Shown here one piece after another: positions 38,400 to 47,685 of a DNA stretch of 64,000 nt (position 1 is its first letter; every line of letters begins with the position of its first letter). The notes under the pieces are model-generated. The model had not been told where the DNA came from and did no database searches. It worked only from the letters and a program-made list of their open reading frames with translations. A program made the translations under genes and the position numbers. The stretch is from Massilia putida (GTDB lineage: Bacteria > Pseudomonadota > Gammaproteobacteria > Burkholderiales > Burkholderiaceae_D), in assembly GCF_001941825.1 (NCBI RefSeq), contig NZ_CP019038.1, positions 3,100,001 through 3,164,000 on the forward strand, in the 5' to 3' direction.

Positions 38400-39365
38400 C
38401 TATTTCAGCCAGCCGCGGTGGCGGAAGTAGAGAAAGGGCGCGATCGCGCTGATCACCATCAGGCCGATCGACCAGCCGTAGCCGACGCGCCAGTGCAGCT
38501 CGGGCATGAACTCGAAGTTCATGCCGTAGATGCTGGCGATCAGCGTCGGCGGCAGGAACGCCACCGAGGCCACGGAGAAGATCTTGATGATCTTGTTCTG
38601 GTTGATGTTGATGAAGCCGACGGTGGCGTCCATCAGGAAGTTGATTTTGTCGAAAAGGAATGAGGTGTGGCCATCCAGCGATTCGATGTCGCGCAGGATC
38701 TGGCGCGCTTCCTCGAACTGGTCCGTGTTCAGCAGGCGGCCGCGCATCAGGAAGCTGACGGCACGGCGCGTGTCCATCATGTTGCGGCGGATGCGGCCGT
38801 TCAAGTCTTCCTCGTGGGCGATCGCATTCAGCGCGGACGCCGCATCCTGGTCGGTGAATTCCTTCTGCAGCACGCGCTGGCTGACGTCTTCCAGGCTTTC
38901 GTAGATGCCTTCCAGCGCGTCGGCCGAGTACTCGGCGTCGGTCGCGTACAGGTCCAGCAGCACGTCCATATAGTCTTCGATCGAACCGGGCCGCGAGCGC
39001 GCACGCAGGCGCACGAGGCGGAACACGGGCAGATCGTCCGTGTGGACCGAGAACAGGATTTTCTTGGCCAGGATGAACGCGACCGTCACGATGCGCGACG
39101 GGCCATCCTCTTCCTCGCGCAGGAAATCGGTGCGCAGGTGCAGGTCGCCGTTTTCCGCCTCGTAGTACCGGGCCGAGGCCTCGATGTCCTGGACTTCGTC
39201 CTCACCCGGCAGGATCACGTCATAGGTCGCCTTGACCAGTGCGCGCTCTTCGTCCGTGGGATCGGTCAGGTCGACCCAGACGGCAGGCACGTTCTCCAGA
39301 TCGGTGCGCGACGCGATAGGTACCTGATTCAGTCGGCCATTTTGTAGAACAAATACGTTGATCAT
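38400..39365 (-). CDS. corA: Magnesium/cobalt transporter CorA
   Basis: A 321-residue pentameric channel protein. A large cytoplasmic N-terminal domain is followed by two C-terminal membrane helices with the selectivity motif YGMNFEFMPEL between them. ATG 39365 (MINVFVLQNG) is the start; the frame opens upstream to 39401. It ends about 150 bp from the convergent UPF0303 gene and stands alone. Confidence 0.94.
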   Translation of the reverse strand: MINVFVLQNGRLNQVPIASRTDLENVPAVWVDLTDPTDEERALVKATYDVILPGEDEVQDIEASARYYEAENGDLHLRTDFLREEEDGPSRIVTVAFILAKKILFSVHTDDLPVFRLVRLRARSRPGSIEDYMDVLLDLYATDAEYSADALEGIYESLEDVSQRVLQKEFTDQDAASALNAIAHEEDLNGRIRRNMMDTRRAVSFLMRGRLLNTDQFEEARQILRDIESLDGHTSFLFDKINFLMDATVGFININQNKIIKIFSVASVAFLPPTLIASIYGMNFEFMPELHWRVGYGWSIGLMVISAIAPFLYFRHRGWLK

Positions 39366-39401
39366 GCGCTGCTTTCTCGGCCGGATTCGGAAACAGCGCA
39401 A

Positions 39402-39691
39402 GTGTACCTGTTAGCCCTGAGCCCGGCCAGTGCGCAGGCGCACGTTTTCCCGAGCAAATGCCCAATTCGGGGTCGGGTCCAATTTCGCTGCAAATTCGAG
39501 GTCAGAGCCCTTTTTGGAGCAACGTCCAACCGGATTTTTTGAGCGGCCGCGCTACGAAAACGTCATGAGACAGGTGCACGAGCGGCAAAGTTGAGACCGA
39601 GTTCCACGTGCCGGCAGGTGCTCTGCCCTGAATGACGGGAAAAACGTGCTCTGCCCCCCGGATTTAACCCTGCCCCGATGTAACCTCGGAT
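39402..39691. other. Intergenic region with degenerate direct repeats
   Basis: About 290 bp between corA and mtgA. It contains an imperfect pair, AATTCGGGGTCGGGTCC and AATTCGAGGTCAGAGCC, and a second pair of GTGCTCTGCCC (39618-39628 and 39647-39657). GGGTCAGAGCC-like sequence is often found beside REP-associated transposase genes, so this may be a decayed mobile-element scar. No reading frame is supported. Confidence 0.45.
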
Positions 39692-40432
39692 TTATGGCAG
39701 CTCGGCCGCGCTCATGCGGCGCTGGATGACCGCCGTGCGGCGCGCCAGGTAGTTCGTGTCGCGGTGGCGGTCGTAGAAGCGCGGGTTCGGCAGCATCACG
39801 GCCAGGCGTGCGCCCTGGGCCGGCGTCAGGTTCGCGGCCGACGTGTGGAAATAGTGGCGCGCCGCCGCTTCGGCGCCGAACACGCCGCGGCCGAATTCGA
39901 CCACGTTCAGGTAGATCTCCAGGATGCGTTCCTTGTCCATCACCGCTTCCAGCATGTAGGCGATGATCAGTTCCTGGCCCTTGCGCAGGTAGTTGCGCGA
40001 GCCGGACAGGAACAGGTTCTTGGCCAGCTGCTGGGTGATCGTCGAGCCGCCGCCCACGACCTTGTGCTTCTTGTTGTTGCGCTCGTACGCCTTTTCCAGC
40101 GCGTCCCAGTCGACGCCGTCGTGGTCGACGAAATTGGCGTCCTCGGATGCGATCACGGCCCGCTTCAGGTTGTCCGAGATGCGGGAATACGGCACCCACA
40201 CCTGTTCCAGCTTCGCGTTCGGGTTCTGCTCGCGCAGCGCCGCCAGCTGCTGGCGCATCATGCTCGTGGACGAAGGATTGAACTGGGTCCACCAGCACAC
40301 CATCGCAAAGAAGTACAGCTGCAGCAGGACGACGAGCAGCAACGGCCCGAGGATGACCCATTTCAGCCAGCGCCGGCCGCCGGTCTTCGCGCGCGCCGGG
40401 GCGCCCGCCTTGAGCGTGCCGATGCCGCTCAT
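39692..40432 (-). CDS. mtgA: Monofunctional biosynthetic peptidoglycan transglycosylase
   Basis: A 246-residue GT51 enzyme that polymerises lipid II into glycan strands. One N-terminal membrane anchor (about residues 22-45) precedes the catalytic motifs [17 protein letters not shown] and [16 protein letters not shown], then [17 protein letters not shown]. The start overlaps the aroE stop by 4 bp (ATGA), so it is translationally coupled to aroE. Confidence 0.95.
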   Translation of the reverse strand: MSGIGTLKAGAPARAKTGGRRWLKWVILGPLLLVVLLQLYFFAMVCWWTQFNPSSTSMMRQQLAALREQNPNAKLEQVWVPYSRISDNLKRAVIASEDANFVDHDGVDWDALEKAYERNNKKHKVVGGGSTITQQLAKNLFLSGSRNYLRKGQELIIAYMLEAVMDKERILEIYLNVVEFGRGVFGAEAAARHYFHTSAANLTPAQGARLAVMLPNPRFYDRHRDTNYLARRTAVIQRRMSAAELP

Positions 40433-41250
40433 GATGCGCGCATGCGGGCCAGCAGGGCCGACGTCTCCGGGCGCACGCCGCGCCAGATGGCGAACGCTTC
40501 GGCGGCCTGTTCGACCAGCATGCCGAGACCGTCGCGCACGATCGCGCCGTGCATCGCCGCGAACTGCATGAACGGCGTGGGCGCCTTCCCGTACATCATG
40601 TCCAGCGCCAGCGTGCCCGCACGGAATGCCGACGCGGGCACGGGCGGCAGGTCGGCCGACAGGCTCGCCGACGTGGCGTTGACGACGACGTCGAACGGAC
40701 CCGCGATATCACCGAACCCGCAGGCGCCGAGCTGCCCCGGATACGCCACGTGACCGGCAAAGTGAGAGACCAGCGCATCGGCCGTCGCGCGCGTGCGGTT
40801 GGCGATGATGATCGATTCCGGCTGTTCGCGCAAAAAAGGCAGGATCACGCCGCGCGCCGCGCCGCCCGCGCCCAGCAGCAGGATGCGCTTGCCGGCCAGG
40901 GGCACGCCGGCGTTCTTCACGATGTCGGCCACGAGGCCCGGACCGTCCGTGTTGTCGCCGACGATCTCGCCGTCGTCGAAGCGCAGCGTGTTGACGGCGC
41001 CGGCCAGGCGGGCGCGCTCCTCGAGCCGGGTGGCCAGCGCGGCCGCTTCCAGCTTGAACGGCACCGTCACGTTGGCGCCGCGATAACCCTGCGCGATCAG
41101 GTCGCGGACCGTGTCCGCGAAGCCGTCCAGCGGCGCCAGGCAGCGTTCGTACGCGATGTCCTGGCCGGTCGCGGCCGCGAAGGCGGCGTGGATGTCCGGC
41201 GATTTGCTGTGGGCGATCGGGTTGCCGATCACGCAATATTTATCGGTCAT
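40429..41250 (-). CDS. aroE: Shikimate dehydrogenase
   Basis: A 273-residue NADP enzyme reducing 3-dehydroshikimate. The N-terminal motif [13 protein letters not shown], the catalytic Lys/Asp region [10 protein letters not shown] and [11 protein letters not shown], and the NADP loop [10 protein letters not shown] are all present. AGGAGACAGA before ATG 41250 is a good ribosome site. It sits between the TonB-like gene and mtgA, a common betaproteobacterial order. Confidence 0.95.
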   Translation of the reverse strand: MTDKYCVIGNPIAHSKSPDIHAAFAAATGQDIAYERCLAPLDGFADTVRDLIAQGYRGANVTVPFKLEAAALATRLEERARLAGAVNTLRFDDGEIVGDNTDGPGLVADIVKNAGVPLAGKRILLLGAGGAARGVILPFLREQPESIIIANRTRATADALVSHFAGHVAYPGQLGACGFGDIAGPFDVVVNATSASLSADLPPVPASAFRAGTLALDMMYGKAPTPFMQFAAMHGAIVRDGLGMLVEQAAEAFAIWRGVRPETSALLARMRAS

Positions 41251-41261
41251 TCTGTCTCCTG

Positions 41262-42143
41262 TTAGCCATCCCCGCGCAATTCCGCCTGGAGTTTTTCTTC
41301 GCGTGTGAATTTGAAGCGGGTGACGACGATCCACAGATCGTCCTTGTCGCTCGACCGCATATTGGCGGGGAACTTGCCGAACGGCGCGGCGCGGCGCACG
41401 ATCGCCAGCGCGGCCTTGTCCAGCGCCGGATTGCCGGAGCTGCGTTCGATGCGCGGCCCGCCTTCCTTGTCGTACAGCGTGCCGTCCTGGAAGATCGGGA
41501 TATAGACGACCAGTTCGCCGTACAGCTTGTGCCCGTTCTGCTGCGGGAAATTCAGCGTGCCGACTTCCTCCACGCGCTTCTGCATCGCCTTGTAGTACAT
41601 GGCATAGCCGACTTCGCGCGTGCTGGGGCTGATGAACGTTTTTTTCGGCCGCTTGTTCTCGTCGGCGATGCGCTGCGTGATCTCGGCCGTCATGCGCGCG
41701 ATGGCCTTGGTGGAGTCAAGATTGTCCTCGCCCGTGCGGCTGGGGTCGGGCTTGGCCTGGTCGGCGACCGGCGTGCGGTTGAACTGCGACCGGTGCATCT
41801 TCGTCAGCACGCTGTTCTGTTGTTGTTCCAGTTCGGCGATGCGGCGCTGCAGGGCGCGGATAGCGTCGCCGTTCTCGACCTTGCGCAGGTCGGGCAGCGG
41901 GGACTGGGCGCGGCCGGTATCGGCATTGCCGCCGCCGTCCAGATTGGCCTGGGCCAGCGCGTCGGCCTTGACCGGCGCGCGCGCATGCTTGGCGTTGACG
42001 AGGATGACCTCCAGCCCCGGATCGGCCGGCTGCAACCGGAACGCGTCCGGCGCGGCGAAGCGGATCGCCAGCAGGGAGGCGTGCGCCAGCACCGAAGAGG
42101 CGATGGCGATCATCAGGGGACGGTTGTGTCGGAGGGTCTTCAC
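41262..42143 (-). CDS. TonB-like energy transducer protein
   Basis: A 293-residue protein with an N-terminal membrane anchor (PLMIAIASSVLAHASLLAI) that includes the TonB-type SxxxH. A coiled-coil stretch near residues 95-115 (ALQRRIAELEQQQNSVL) and a C-terminal TonB domain (LYGELVVYIPIFQDGTLYD, SSGNPALDKAALAIVRRAAPFG) follow. No exbB, exbD or receptor gene is adjacent. It starts the run into aroE-mtgA with a gap of 11 bp. Confidence 0.85.
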   Translation of the reverse strand: MKTLRHNRPLMIAIASSVLAHASLLAIRFAAPDAFRLQPADPGLEVILVNAKHARAPVKADALAQANLDGGGNADTGRAQSPLPDLRKVENGDAIRALQRRIAELEQQQNSVLTKMHRSQFNRTPVADQAKPDPSRTGEDNLDSTKAIARMTAEITQRIADENKRPKKTFISPSTREVGYAMYYKAMQKRVEEVGTLNFPQQNGHKLYGELVVYIPIFQDGTLYDKEGGPRIERSSGNPALDKAALAIVRRAAPFGKFPANMRSSDKDDLWIVVTRFKFTREEKLQAELRGDG

Positions 42144-42230
42144 GCGCTGCGGGGTGGGACGGTTGGGGTCACGGAACTCCCCATTCTACCGTGCAGGCTG
42201 GCCGTGTGCGAGCCTTGTGGAAAGTCCCGA

Positions 42231-42267
42231 TCGTTGAAGCAACAGGATATTGTCGACGTTTCAACGA
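42231..42267. repeat. Inverted repeat after the RNB ribonuclease gene
   Basis: Exact 8-bp arms TCGTTGAA (42231-42238) and TTCAACGA (42260-42267), between the RNB gene stop (42285) and the TonB-like start (42143). There is no T-run, so the role as terminator is weak. Confidence 0.35.
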
Positions 42268-42284
42268 CCGGTATCAGCCATACA

Positions 42285-44366
42285 TCACGCGGCCTGCTGC
42301 GGTTCCTCCGGCCCGGCCTGTTCGCCCGCCACGTCGGTCTGCGTCTCCGGATCGGTGACCGCGACGGCGCCCTCGGCTTCGGCCGCTTCCGCCGCCGCCG
42401 CTTCGCCCGTGTCGGTGCCCTCCTCCTCCTCGTCCAGGCCCAGCTCGGCCGCCGCTTCCGGCGCCACGGCCGCCACTTCGAGCAGGCGCGCTTCCAGCGC
42501 CAGGTCGACCTCGTCCCAGCGCACGATGTCCAGGCGGACCTGGGCGCCGCGCGCCGCCTGCGGCATGCCCGGCAGGCGGATCACGAGCGGGATCTCGACG
42601 AGGCGCAGCACCTCGTCCTTCAACACGACGGCATCGACCTGCTTGGCGTTTTCCTGCGCCAGCCAGCGCAGGCACCAGTAACGCTCCATGTTCTGCTGGA
42701 AGTCGTTGTAGGCGGAGTACGCGGCGTCGAAGGCGGAGACGATCGAGAACAGCGTCGCGTCGCGGTGCTTGAACGGGGCGACGAGCGGCGCCGTCACGCC
42801 GTTCGACGCGCAGGCCAGAATCTGCCACTGGTTCACGAGGTCCGTATAGCGGCGCAGCGGCGACGTCGACCACGCATATTGATCGACGCCCAGCCCTTGG
42901 TGCGGCGCCGCGTGCGTGACCATGCGCACCTGCATCTTGGCGGCCCAGCCGCCGGCGCCCGGCCCCTGCGAGCGGTAGATGCCGGGCACGCCGCAGTCGT
43001 GCAGCAGCTTGCCCCACGTGCTGTTGGCGAAGATCATGAGCTCGGCCACGATCTTGTCCAGCGGCGCGCCGCGCTTGCGGCGCACGATCGTGACGACGTC
43101 GTCCTCGACATAGAAATTGAAGTCGACGCGGTTCGCCTGCTCCGGCTTCAGCCCGAACGCCTCCCGCTTCTTCATGCGGCCCGCTTCCAGCTGCAGCGCC
43201 CATTGCCACAGCAGCCCCAGTTCGGTCTTGTGCGGGTAATCGCCCGCGCCATTGTTCAGCGTCTCTTCGTTGACGACGTCGTCCAGGTCGTTGTGGCGCA
43301 GATTGTTCTTGATCGGCACGCGCTCGGCGCGGGTCGTCGTCGAGACCACGGACCACGTGGCCGGGTCCAGCACGGCATACAGCGACAGCGCCGGGCAGTC
43401 GTTGCCCTCGGCCAGCGTGTAGGCGTTCACGACTTCGTCCGGCAGCATCGTGATCTTGTCGCCCGGCATATACACGGTCGACATGCGCGCGCGGGCGATC
43501 TTGTCGATGGCGTCGTCCGGACGGATGCCCAGGCCCGGCGCGGCGATGTGGATGCCCACGCGGACGGTGCCGTCAGGCAGCGTCTCGACGGAGAATGCGT
43601 CGTCGATCTCGGTCGTCGTCACGTCGTCGATCGAGAACGCGGCCACGTTCGCCAGCGGCAGGTCGGCGGGCGGCGCGGGCACGGCCACGGGCGGGAAGCC
43701 GGCGCCGCGCGGGAAGTGCTCGAACAGGAAGCGTCCCATGTGCAGCTCTTTCGCCGACGCGATGCCGCCCGTGGACAGCATCAGGCGCGGGGCCGTCGTC
43801 TGCAATTCGTCGGCGGCCGTCTCGAGCGCCTTGTATTCGATGCTGTTCTTGTCCGGCTTGAACAGCAGTTGCTGGACGAGCGGCTGCATCGCCTGCGGCA
43901 GCGTGCCGGCCTTCAGTTCCTCGACATAAGCGGCCTGGACGACGGCCTGCTGCTTCTTCTTTTCGATGCCGGCCAGGGCCGCGCGCAACGACTGTTCCGG
44001 CGCCGCCTTGTAGCGGCCGCGGCCCTTCTTGTAGAAATAGATGGGCGCGCCGTGCAAGGCCAGCACGAGGCCGGCCGCTTCGAACGGCAGCGGCGCATGG
44101 CCGAAGTATTCGGCGCCCAGTTCCGCGAACCCGAATTCTTCCTGGCCCGCGACTTCCCACAGGAATTCCAGGTCGACGTCCGCCGCGACGGCCTTGGCCT
44201 GCTCCAGCAGGGCGGCGGGATCGGGCTTGTCGAACTGCAGCAGCACGTCGCGCGCCTTAACCTTGGTTCGCTTCCCGCTCGGCATTTCGACCTGATAAGC
44301 CTCGCCCGCCTGCGACAGCACGGTGCCGACCTTGAAATCGCCGGACTCTTCGAAAAATAAGTTCAT
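42285..44366 (-). CDS. RNB-domain ribonuclease (RNase II/R family)
   Basis: A 693-residue 3'-5' exoribonuclease. The N-terminal domain starts MNLFFEESGDFKVG, and the catalytic RNB domain carries the acidic metal-site motif TTEIDDAFSVETLPDG with PGLGIRPDDAIDKIAR and YMPGDKITMLPDE. The last 50 residues are rich in Ala and Glu. ATG 44366 is chosen since it matches the RNB-family start and directly follows ubiC. It is shorter than RNase R and lacks an evident basic tail. Confidence 0.9.
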   Translation of the reverse strand: MNLFFEESGDFKVGTVLSQAGEAYQVEMPSGKRTKVKARDVLLQFDKPDPAALLEQAKAVAADVDLEFLWEVAGQEEFGFAELGAEYFGHAPLPFEAAGLVLALHGAPIYFYKKGRGRYKAAPEQSLRAALAGIEKKKQQAVVQAAYVEELKAGTLPQAMQPLVQQLLFKPDKNSIEYKALETAADELQTTAPRLMLSTGGIASAKELHMGRFLFEHFPRGAGFPPVAVPAPPADLPLANVAAFSIDDVTTTEIDDAFSVETLPDGTVRVGIHIAAPGLGIRPDDAIDKIARARMSTVYMPGDKITMLPDEVVNAYTLAEGNDCPALSLYAVLDPATWSVVSTTTRAERVPIKNNLRHNDLDDVVNEETLNNGAGDYPHKTELGLLWQWALQLEAGRMKKREAFGLKPEQANRVDFNFYVEDDVVTIVRRKRGAPLDKIVAELMIFANSTWGKLLHDCGVPGIYRSQGPGAGGWAAKMQVRMVTHAAPHQGLGVDQYAWSTSPLRRYTDLVNQWQILACASNGVTAPLVAPFKHRDATLFSIVSAFDAAYSAYNDFQQNMERYWCLRWLAQENAKQVDAVVLKDEVLRLVEIPLVIRLPGMPQAARGAQVRLDIVRWDEVDLALEARLLEVAAVAPEAAAELGLDEEEEGTDTGEAAAAEAAEAEGAVAVTDPETQTDVAGEQAGPEEPQQAA

Positions 44367-44368
44367 GT

Positions 44369-44950
44369 TTATTTCGTATTCATGTTGGTTGCGGCCAGGT
44401 CGAGCACCTCGGGCAGAAACACCTCGGTGACCAGCAGCAGGCCCTGGCGGCGGCGATAGACGCAACGCCGCGCAAAATAAGTCTCTTGCGCCGGGCCATC
44501 GCGGCCGAGCGTGGCTTGCACGCGCGCCAGCAGCGGATGGCCGGGACGCAGCCGCGCGAATTCAAGCTCGCCGCGCGTGACCCTCGGGTCGTAAAACAGC
44601 GTGGTGCCGAGCGACCGCTCGCCCAGCGCCGAAAACAATGGCCAGTCGCTCGCGCTCGCGCTCATCGGCACGACGGTGTGGCCGTACACGACCGGTCGGC
44701 CGTCGCAGCGCAGCAGCACCTCGCGTTCCCACACGCGCCGGGGCCGCGCCAGGCCGATGGCACCGGCCTCGTCCGCCAGGCACACATTGCCCGCCTGGCG
44801 CAGTTTCTGTACGCGAAAATGGCGGCTGTGCGCGATCAGGCGCGCCGTCAGCGAGCCGGGCGTCGTCAGCCAGTCGCGCATGGCGGCCGGCGCATGCACG
44901 CCGTCCGCATGCGCCAGCCAGCGGGCCCGGCGCAGCGATGCCGGCCTCAC
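44369..44950 (-). CDS. ubiC: Chorismate lyase
   Basis: A 193-residue UbiC-type protein that releases 4-hydroxybenzoate from chorismate for ubiquinone. The central WEREVLLRCDGRPVVYGHTV with downstream LGTTLFYDPRVTRGELEFA and the C-terminal ARRCVYRRRQGLLLVTEVFLP are diagnostic. The start is GTG 44950, overlapping the stop of the esterase gene (GTGA). It ends 2 bp before the RNB gene. Confidence 0.9.
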   Translation of the reverse strand: MRPASLRRARWLAHADGVHAPAAMRDWLTTPGSLTARLIAHSRHFRVQKLRQAGNVCLADEAGAIGLARPRRVWEREVLLRCDGRPVVYGHTVVPMSASASDWPLFSALGERSLGTTLFYDPRVTRGELEFARLRPGHPLLARVQATLGRDGPAQETYFARRCVYRRRQGLLLVTEVFLPEVLDLAATNMNTK

Positions 44951-45600
44951 CTTGCCGGGTCCGATCCGGCGCCGCCTTGCAAGGAATCACGCAGACAAAA
45001 CGCCAGCACCTCGTCGACATACTGCTCGAATTCCGATACGGCGTGGTCGCTGCCCTGGATGACGTGCTGGTGCGCGCCCGGGTAATGCGCAACCATGTCG
45101 CGGTAGTCCAACACCTCGTCGCCGGTTGCGGCCAGCAGGAAATAGCGCTCGGGCCGCGTGATGGTGCCGACCTTCAATGCGGCCAGCTCGGCGATGTACT
45201 CGCGCTTGAATTCGAACGGCTCGCCGGTATGCCATTCCGTCGTGATGCCGACGTGCTTGTCGAGATCCTGCAAAGGGTCGACGGCCGGATTGATCAGGAC
45301 CGCGCGGCAGCCGAAGCGCTCCGCGAGCCACGTCGCGTAGAAGCCGCCCAGCGAGGAGCCGATGATGGCGAGATTGTCCGCATGACGCTGGACGAGCGTG
45401 AGCACGAGTTCCATCGCGGCCTTCGGCGATGGCGGCAGCTGCGGACAGGTCAGGTTGCCGGCCAGGCCGGCCGCCTGCATCCGCTGCTGCACGACGCGCG
45501 CCTTGAACGAGCGCGGCGACGAACGGAAGCCGTGCAGATAAAGAAGGTGGGCGCGCGCGCCCTCGCGGGCGTCTGCGGAAAAACCTGGTGACCCGCTCAT
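44947..45600 (-). CDS. yqiA: YqiA/YcfP-type alpha/beta hydrolase (esterase)
   Basis: A 217-residue small serine hydrolase. The oxyanion region is LLYLHGFRSSPRSFK, the nucleophile elbow is GSSLGGFYATWLAE, and a late GSDHAVSEFE supplies the histidine. The match is to the UPF0227/YqiA group with esterase activity on short acyl esters. It overlaps mpl by 4 bp and ubiC by 4 bp, so mpl-yqiA-ubiC-RNB form one coupled unit. Confidence 0.85.
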   Translation of the reverse strand: MSGSPGFSADAREGARAHLLYLHGFRSSPRSFKARVVQQRMQAAGLAGNLTCPQLPPSPKAAMELVLTLVQRHADNLAIIGSSLGGFYATWLAERFGCRAVLINPAVDPLQDLDKHVGITTEWHTGEPFEFKREYIAELAALKVGTITRPERYFLLAATGDEVLDYRDMVAHYPGAHQHVIQGSDHAVSEFEQYVDEVLAFCLRDSLQGGAGSDPAR

Positions 45601-46967
45601 ACCGCCAGCGCCTCCAGCAGCTTCTGGTGGACGCCGCCGAAGCCGCCATTGCTCATCACGAGAATATGGTCGCCCGGCTGCGCAGCCTGGACGATCGCCT
45701 GGACCATGTAGTCGAGCTGGTCGAAGCTGTGCGCATTGGCGCCCAGCGGCTTCAACGCATCGGCCAGCGACCAGCCCAGCGCCTGCTGGCTGCCGAAGCC
45801 GAACACGAGGTCGGCATCCTTGAGGCTGCCCGGCAGCGCATCCTTCATGGCCCCCAGCTTCATGGTATTCGAACGCGGCTCCAGCACGGCCAGAATGCGG
45901 CCGCTGGCGCCGATTTTCTGACGCAGGCCGCCGACCGTTGTCGCGATCGCGGTCGGATGGTGCGCGAAATCGTCGTAGACGGTCACGCCCTTGACCTTGC
46001 CGCGCACTTCCATGCGCCGCTTGACGCTCTGGAAGCGCGCCAGCGAATCGATCGCCTGGGCGGGCGGCACGCCGACGTGGCGGGCGGCAGCGATGGCGGC
46101 CAGCGCGTTGCTGCGGTTGTGGTGGCCGGTCAGGTCCCAGTGGACGGTTCCTTGTTGTTCACCATTGAACAGCACGTCGAAGCTGGAACCGCCCGGATGC
46201 TCGACGATGCTCCAGTTCACGCCGTCGGAACTGCCGAAACTTTCCTTCTCGCTCCAGCAGCCGCGCTTGAGCACGCGCGCCAGCGAGGCCTCGTCGCCGT
46301 TCACGACGATGCGGCCGACGCCCGGCACCGTCCGCACGAGGTGGTGGAATTGCGTCTCGATGGCGCCGATATCGGGGAAGATGTCGGCGTGATCGTATTC
46401 CAGATTGTTCAATACGGCCGTCTTCGCGTGGTAGTGCACGAATTTCGAGCGCTTGTCGAAGAAGGCGGTGTCGTACTCGTCCGCCTCGATGACGAAGAAG
46501 TCGGACTCCGTCTCGCCGGACAGGCGCGCCGACACGCCGAAGTTCAGCGGCACGCCGCCGATCAGGAAGCCCGGCGAATAACCGGCATCTTCCAGGATCC
46601 ACGCCAGCATCGACGACGTCGTCGTCTTGCCGTGCGTCCCCGCGACGGCGAGCACCCATTTATTACGGAGAATATGGTCGCCGATCCATTGCGGACCTGA
46701 TACGTACGGCAGGCTGCGGTTCAGGATTTCCTCGACGAGCGGATTCCCGCGCGTCATGACGTTGCCGACGACGTACAAGTCCGGGTTCAGGTTCACCTGT
46801 TCGGGCCCGTAACCCTGGATCAGTTCGATGCCCTGGGCTTCGAGCTGGGTGCTCATCGGAGGGTAAACGTTGGCGTCGCACCCGGTGACGCGGTGGCCGG
46901 CCTCTTTGGCCAACACCGCGAGGCCGCCCATGAAGGTGCCGCAGATGCCGAGAATATGGATGTGCAT
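45597..46967 (-). CDS. mpl: UDP-N-acetylmuramate:L-alanyl-gamma-D-glutamyl-meso-diaminopimelate ligase
   Basis: A 456-residue Mur-family ligase that recycles the murein tripeptide onto UDP-MurNAc. It shows the N-terminal HILGICGTFMGGLAVLA, the ATP loop AGTHGKTTTSSMLAW (near residue 110), the EADEYDTAFFDKRSKFVHY block and DDFAHHPTAI. The EYDTAF segment and lack of MurC-type spacing favour Mpl over MurC. It is divergent from the hypothetical gene at 47044. Confidence 0.95.
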   Translation of the reverse strand: MHIHILGICGTFMGGLAVLAKEAGHRVTGCDANVYPPMSTQLEAQGIELIQGYGPEQVNLNPDLYVVGNVMTRGNPLVEEILNRSLPYVSGPQWIGDHILRNKWVLAVAGTHGKTTTSSMLAWILEDAGYSPGFLIGGVPLNFGVSARLSGETESDFFVIEADEYDTAFFDKRSKFVHYHAKTAVLNNLEYDHADIFPDIGAIETQFHHLVRTVPGVGRIVVNGDEASLARVLKRGCWSEKESFGSSDGVNWSIVEHPGGSSFDVLFNGEQQGTVHWDLTGHHNRSNALAAIAAARHVGVPPAQAIDSLARFQSVKRRMEVRGKVKGVTVYDDFAHHPTAIATTVGGLRQKIGASGRILAVLEPRSNTMKLGAMKDALPGSLKDADLVFGFGSQQALGWSLADALKPLGANAHSFDQLDYMVQAIVQAAQPGDHILVMSNGGFGGVHQKLLEALAV

Positions 46968-47043
46968 GACGTGCCGAAATAATGAAGTCGGTTGAGCGAA
47001 TACGCGATTCTACCCGACGCGATGCCATTTTCCTTTCAAGAGT

Positions 47044-47685
47044 ATGATCTCGGACATGATGCCCAATTCAAATGACGACCTCCAACAGGTGCGTGCACGC
47101 ATCGCCGCGACGGCCGCCCGCATGATTGCCCAGGATGGGGCGGACTATTCCACGGCCAAGACGAAGGCGGCGCGCCAGGTGCTCGGCGTGGACCGCCCTT
47201 CTCCGAATTACTTGCCTGACAATATACAGGTCGAAGACGAAGTGCGTCGCTACCAGACGCTGTTCCTGGGTCCCGCCCAGGCCGCGCGCGTCCGGCATAT
47301 GCGCGGCGCGGCCCTCGACGTGATGGAACTGCTGGCCGAATTCCGCCCGTATCTCACGGGCCCCATATTGAATGGAACGGCAGGCGAACATGACGAGATC
47401 CACCTGCAATTGTTTGCTGATAGCGCTAAGGAAGTCGAGATCTGGCTGTTGAACCGCAACGTCAATATCGAGATTTCGGAAACGCCCCATTTCAAGGGCG
47501 GGCGCCACGATCCGGTGGAAACGGTCAGTTTCATGTGGCAAAAAGAAATGGTGCACGCGGAGCTGTACGAAATGAACGACCTGCGGGGCGCGTTGAAGCC
47601 CCGCGCGGACGGCCGCCTGCACCGCGCCGACGCCGCCACCCTGCGCACCCTGATGACCAATGACTCCCCCGAACAAGATGAATAA
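47044..47685 (+). CDS. Conserved hypothetical protein
   Basis: A 213-residue soluble protein that I cannot assign to a named family. It has no membrane segment or signal. Recurrent blocks include VEDEVRRYQTLFLGP, MELLAEFRPYLTGP, HDEIHLQLFADSAKEVEIWL and FMWQKEMVHAELYE. The HLQLFADSAKEVEIWLLNR stretch vaguely recalls a nucleotidyltransferase-like fold. ATG 47056 or 47059 are alternative starts. Its last codons overlap the start of the thioredoxin-like gene, and it is divergent from mpl. Confidence 0.7.
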   Translation: MISDMMPNSNDDLQQVRARIAATAARMIAQDGADYSTAKTKAARQVLGVDRPSPNYLPDNIQVEDEVRRYQTLFLGPAQAARVRHMRGAALDVMELLAEFRPYLTGPILNGTAGEHDEIHLQLFADSAKEVEIWLLNRNVNIEISETPHFKGGRHDPVETVSFMWQKEMVHAELYEMNDLRGALKPRADGRLHRADAATLRTLMTNDSPEQDE

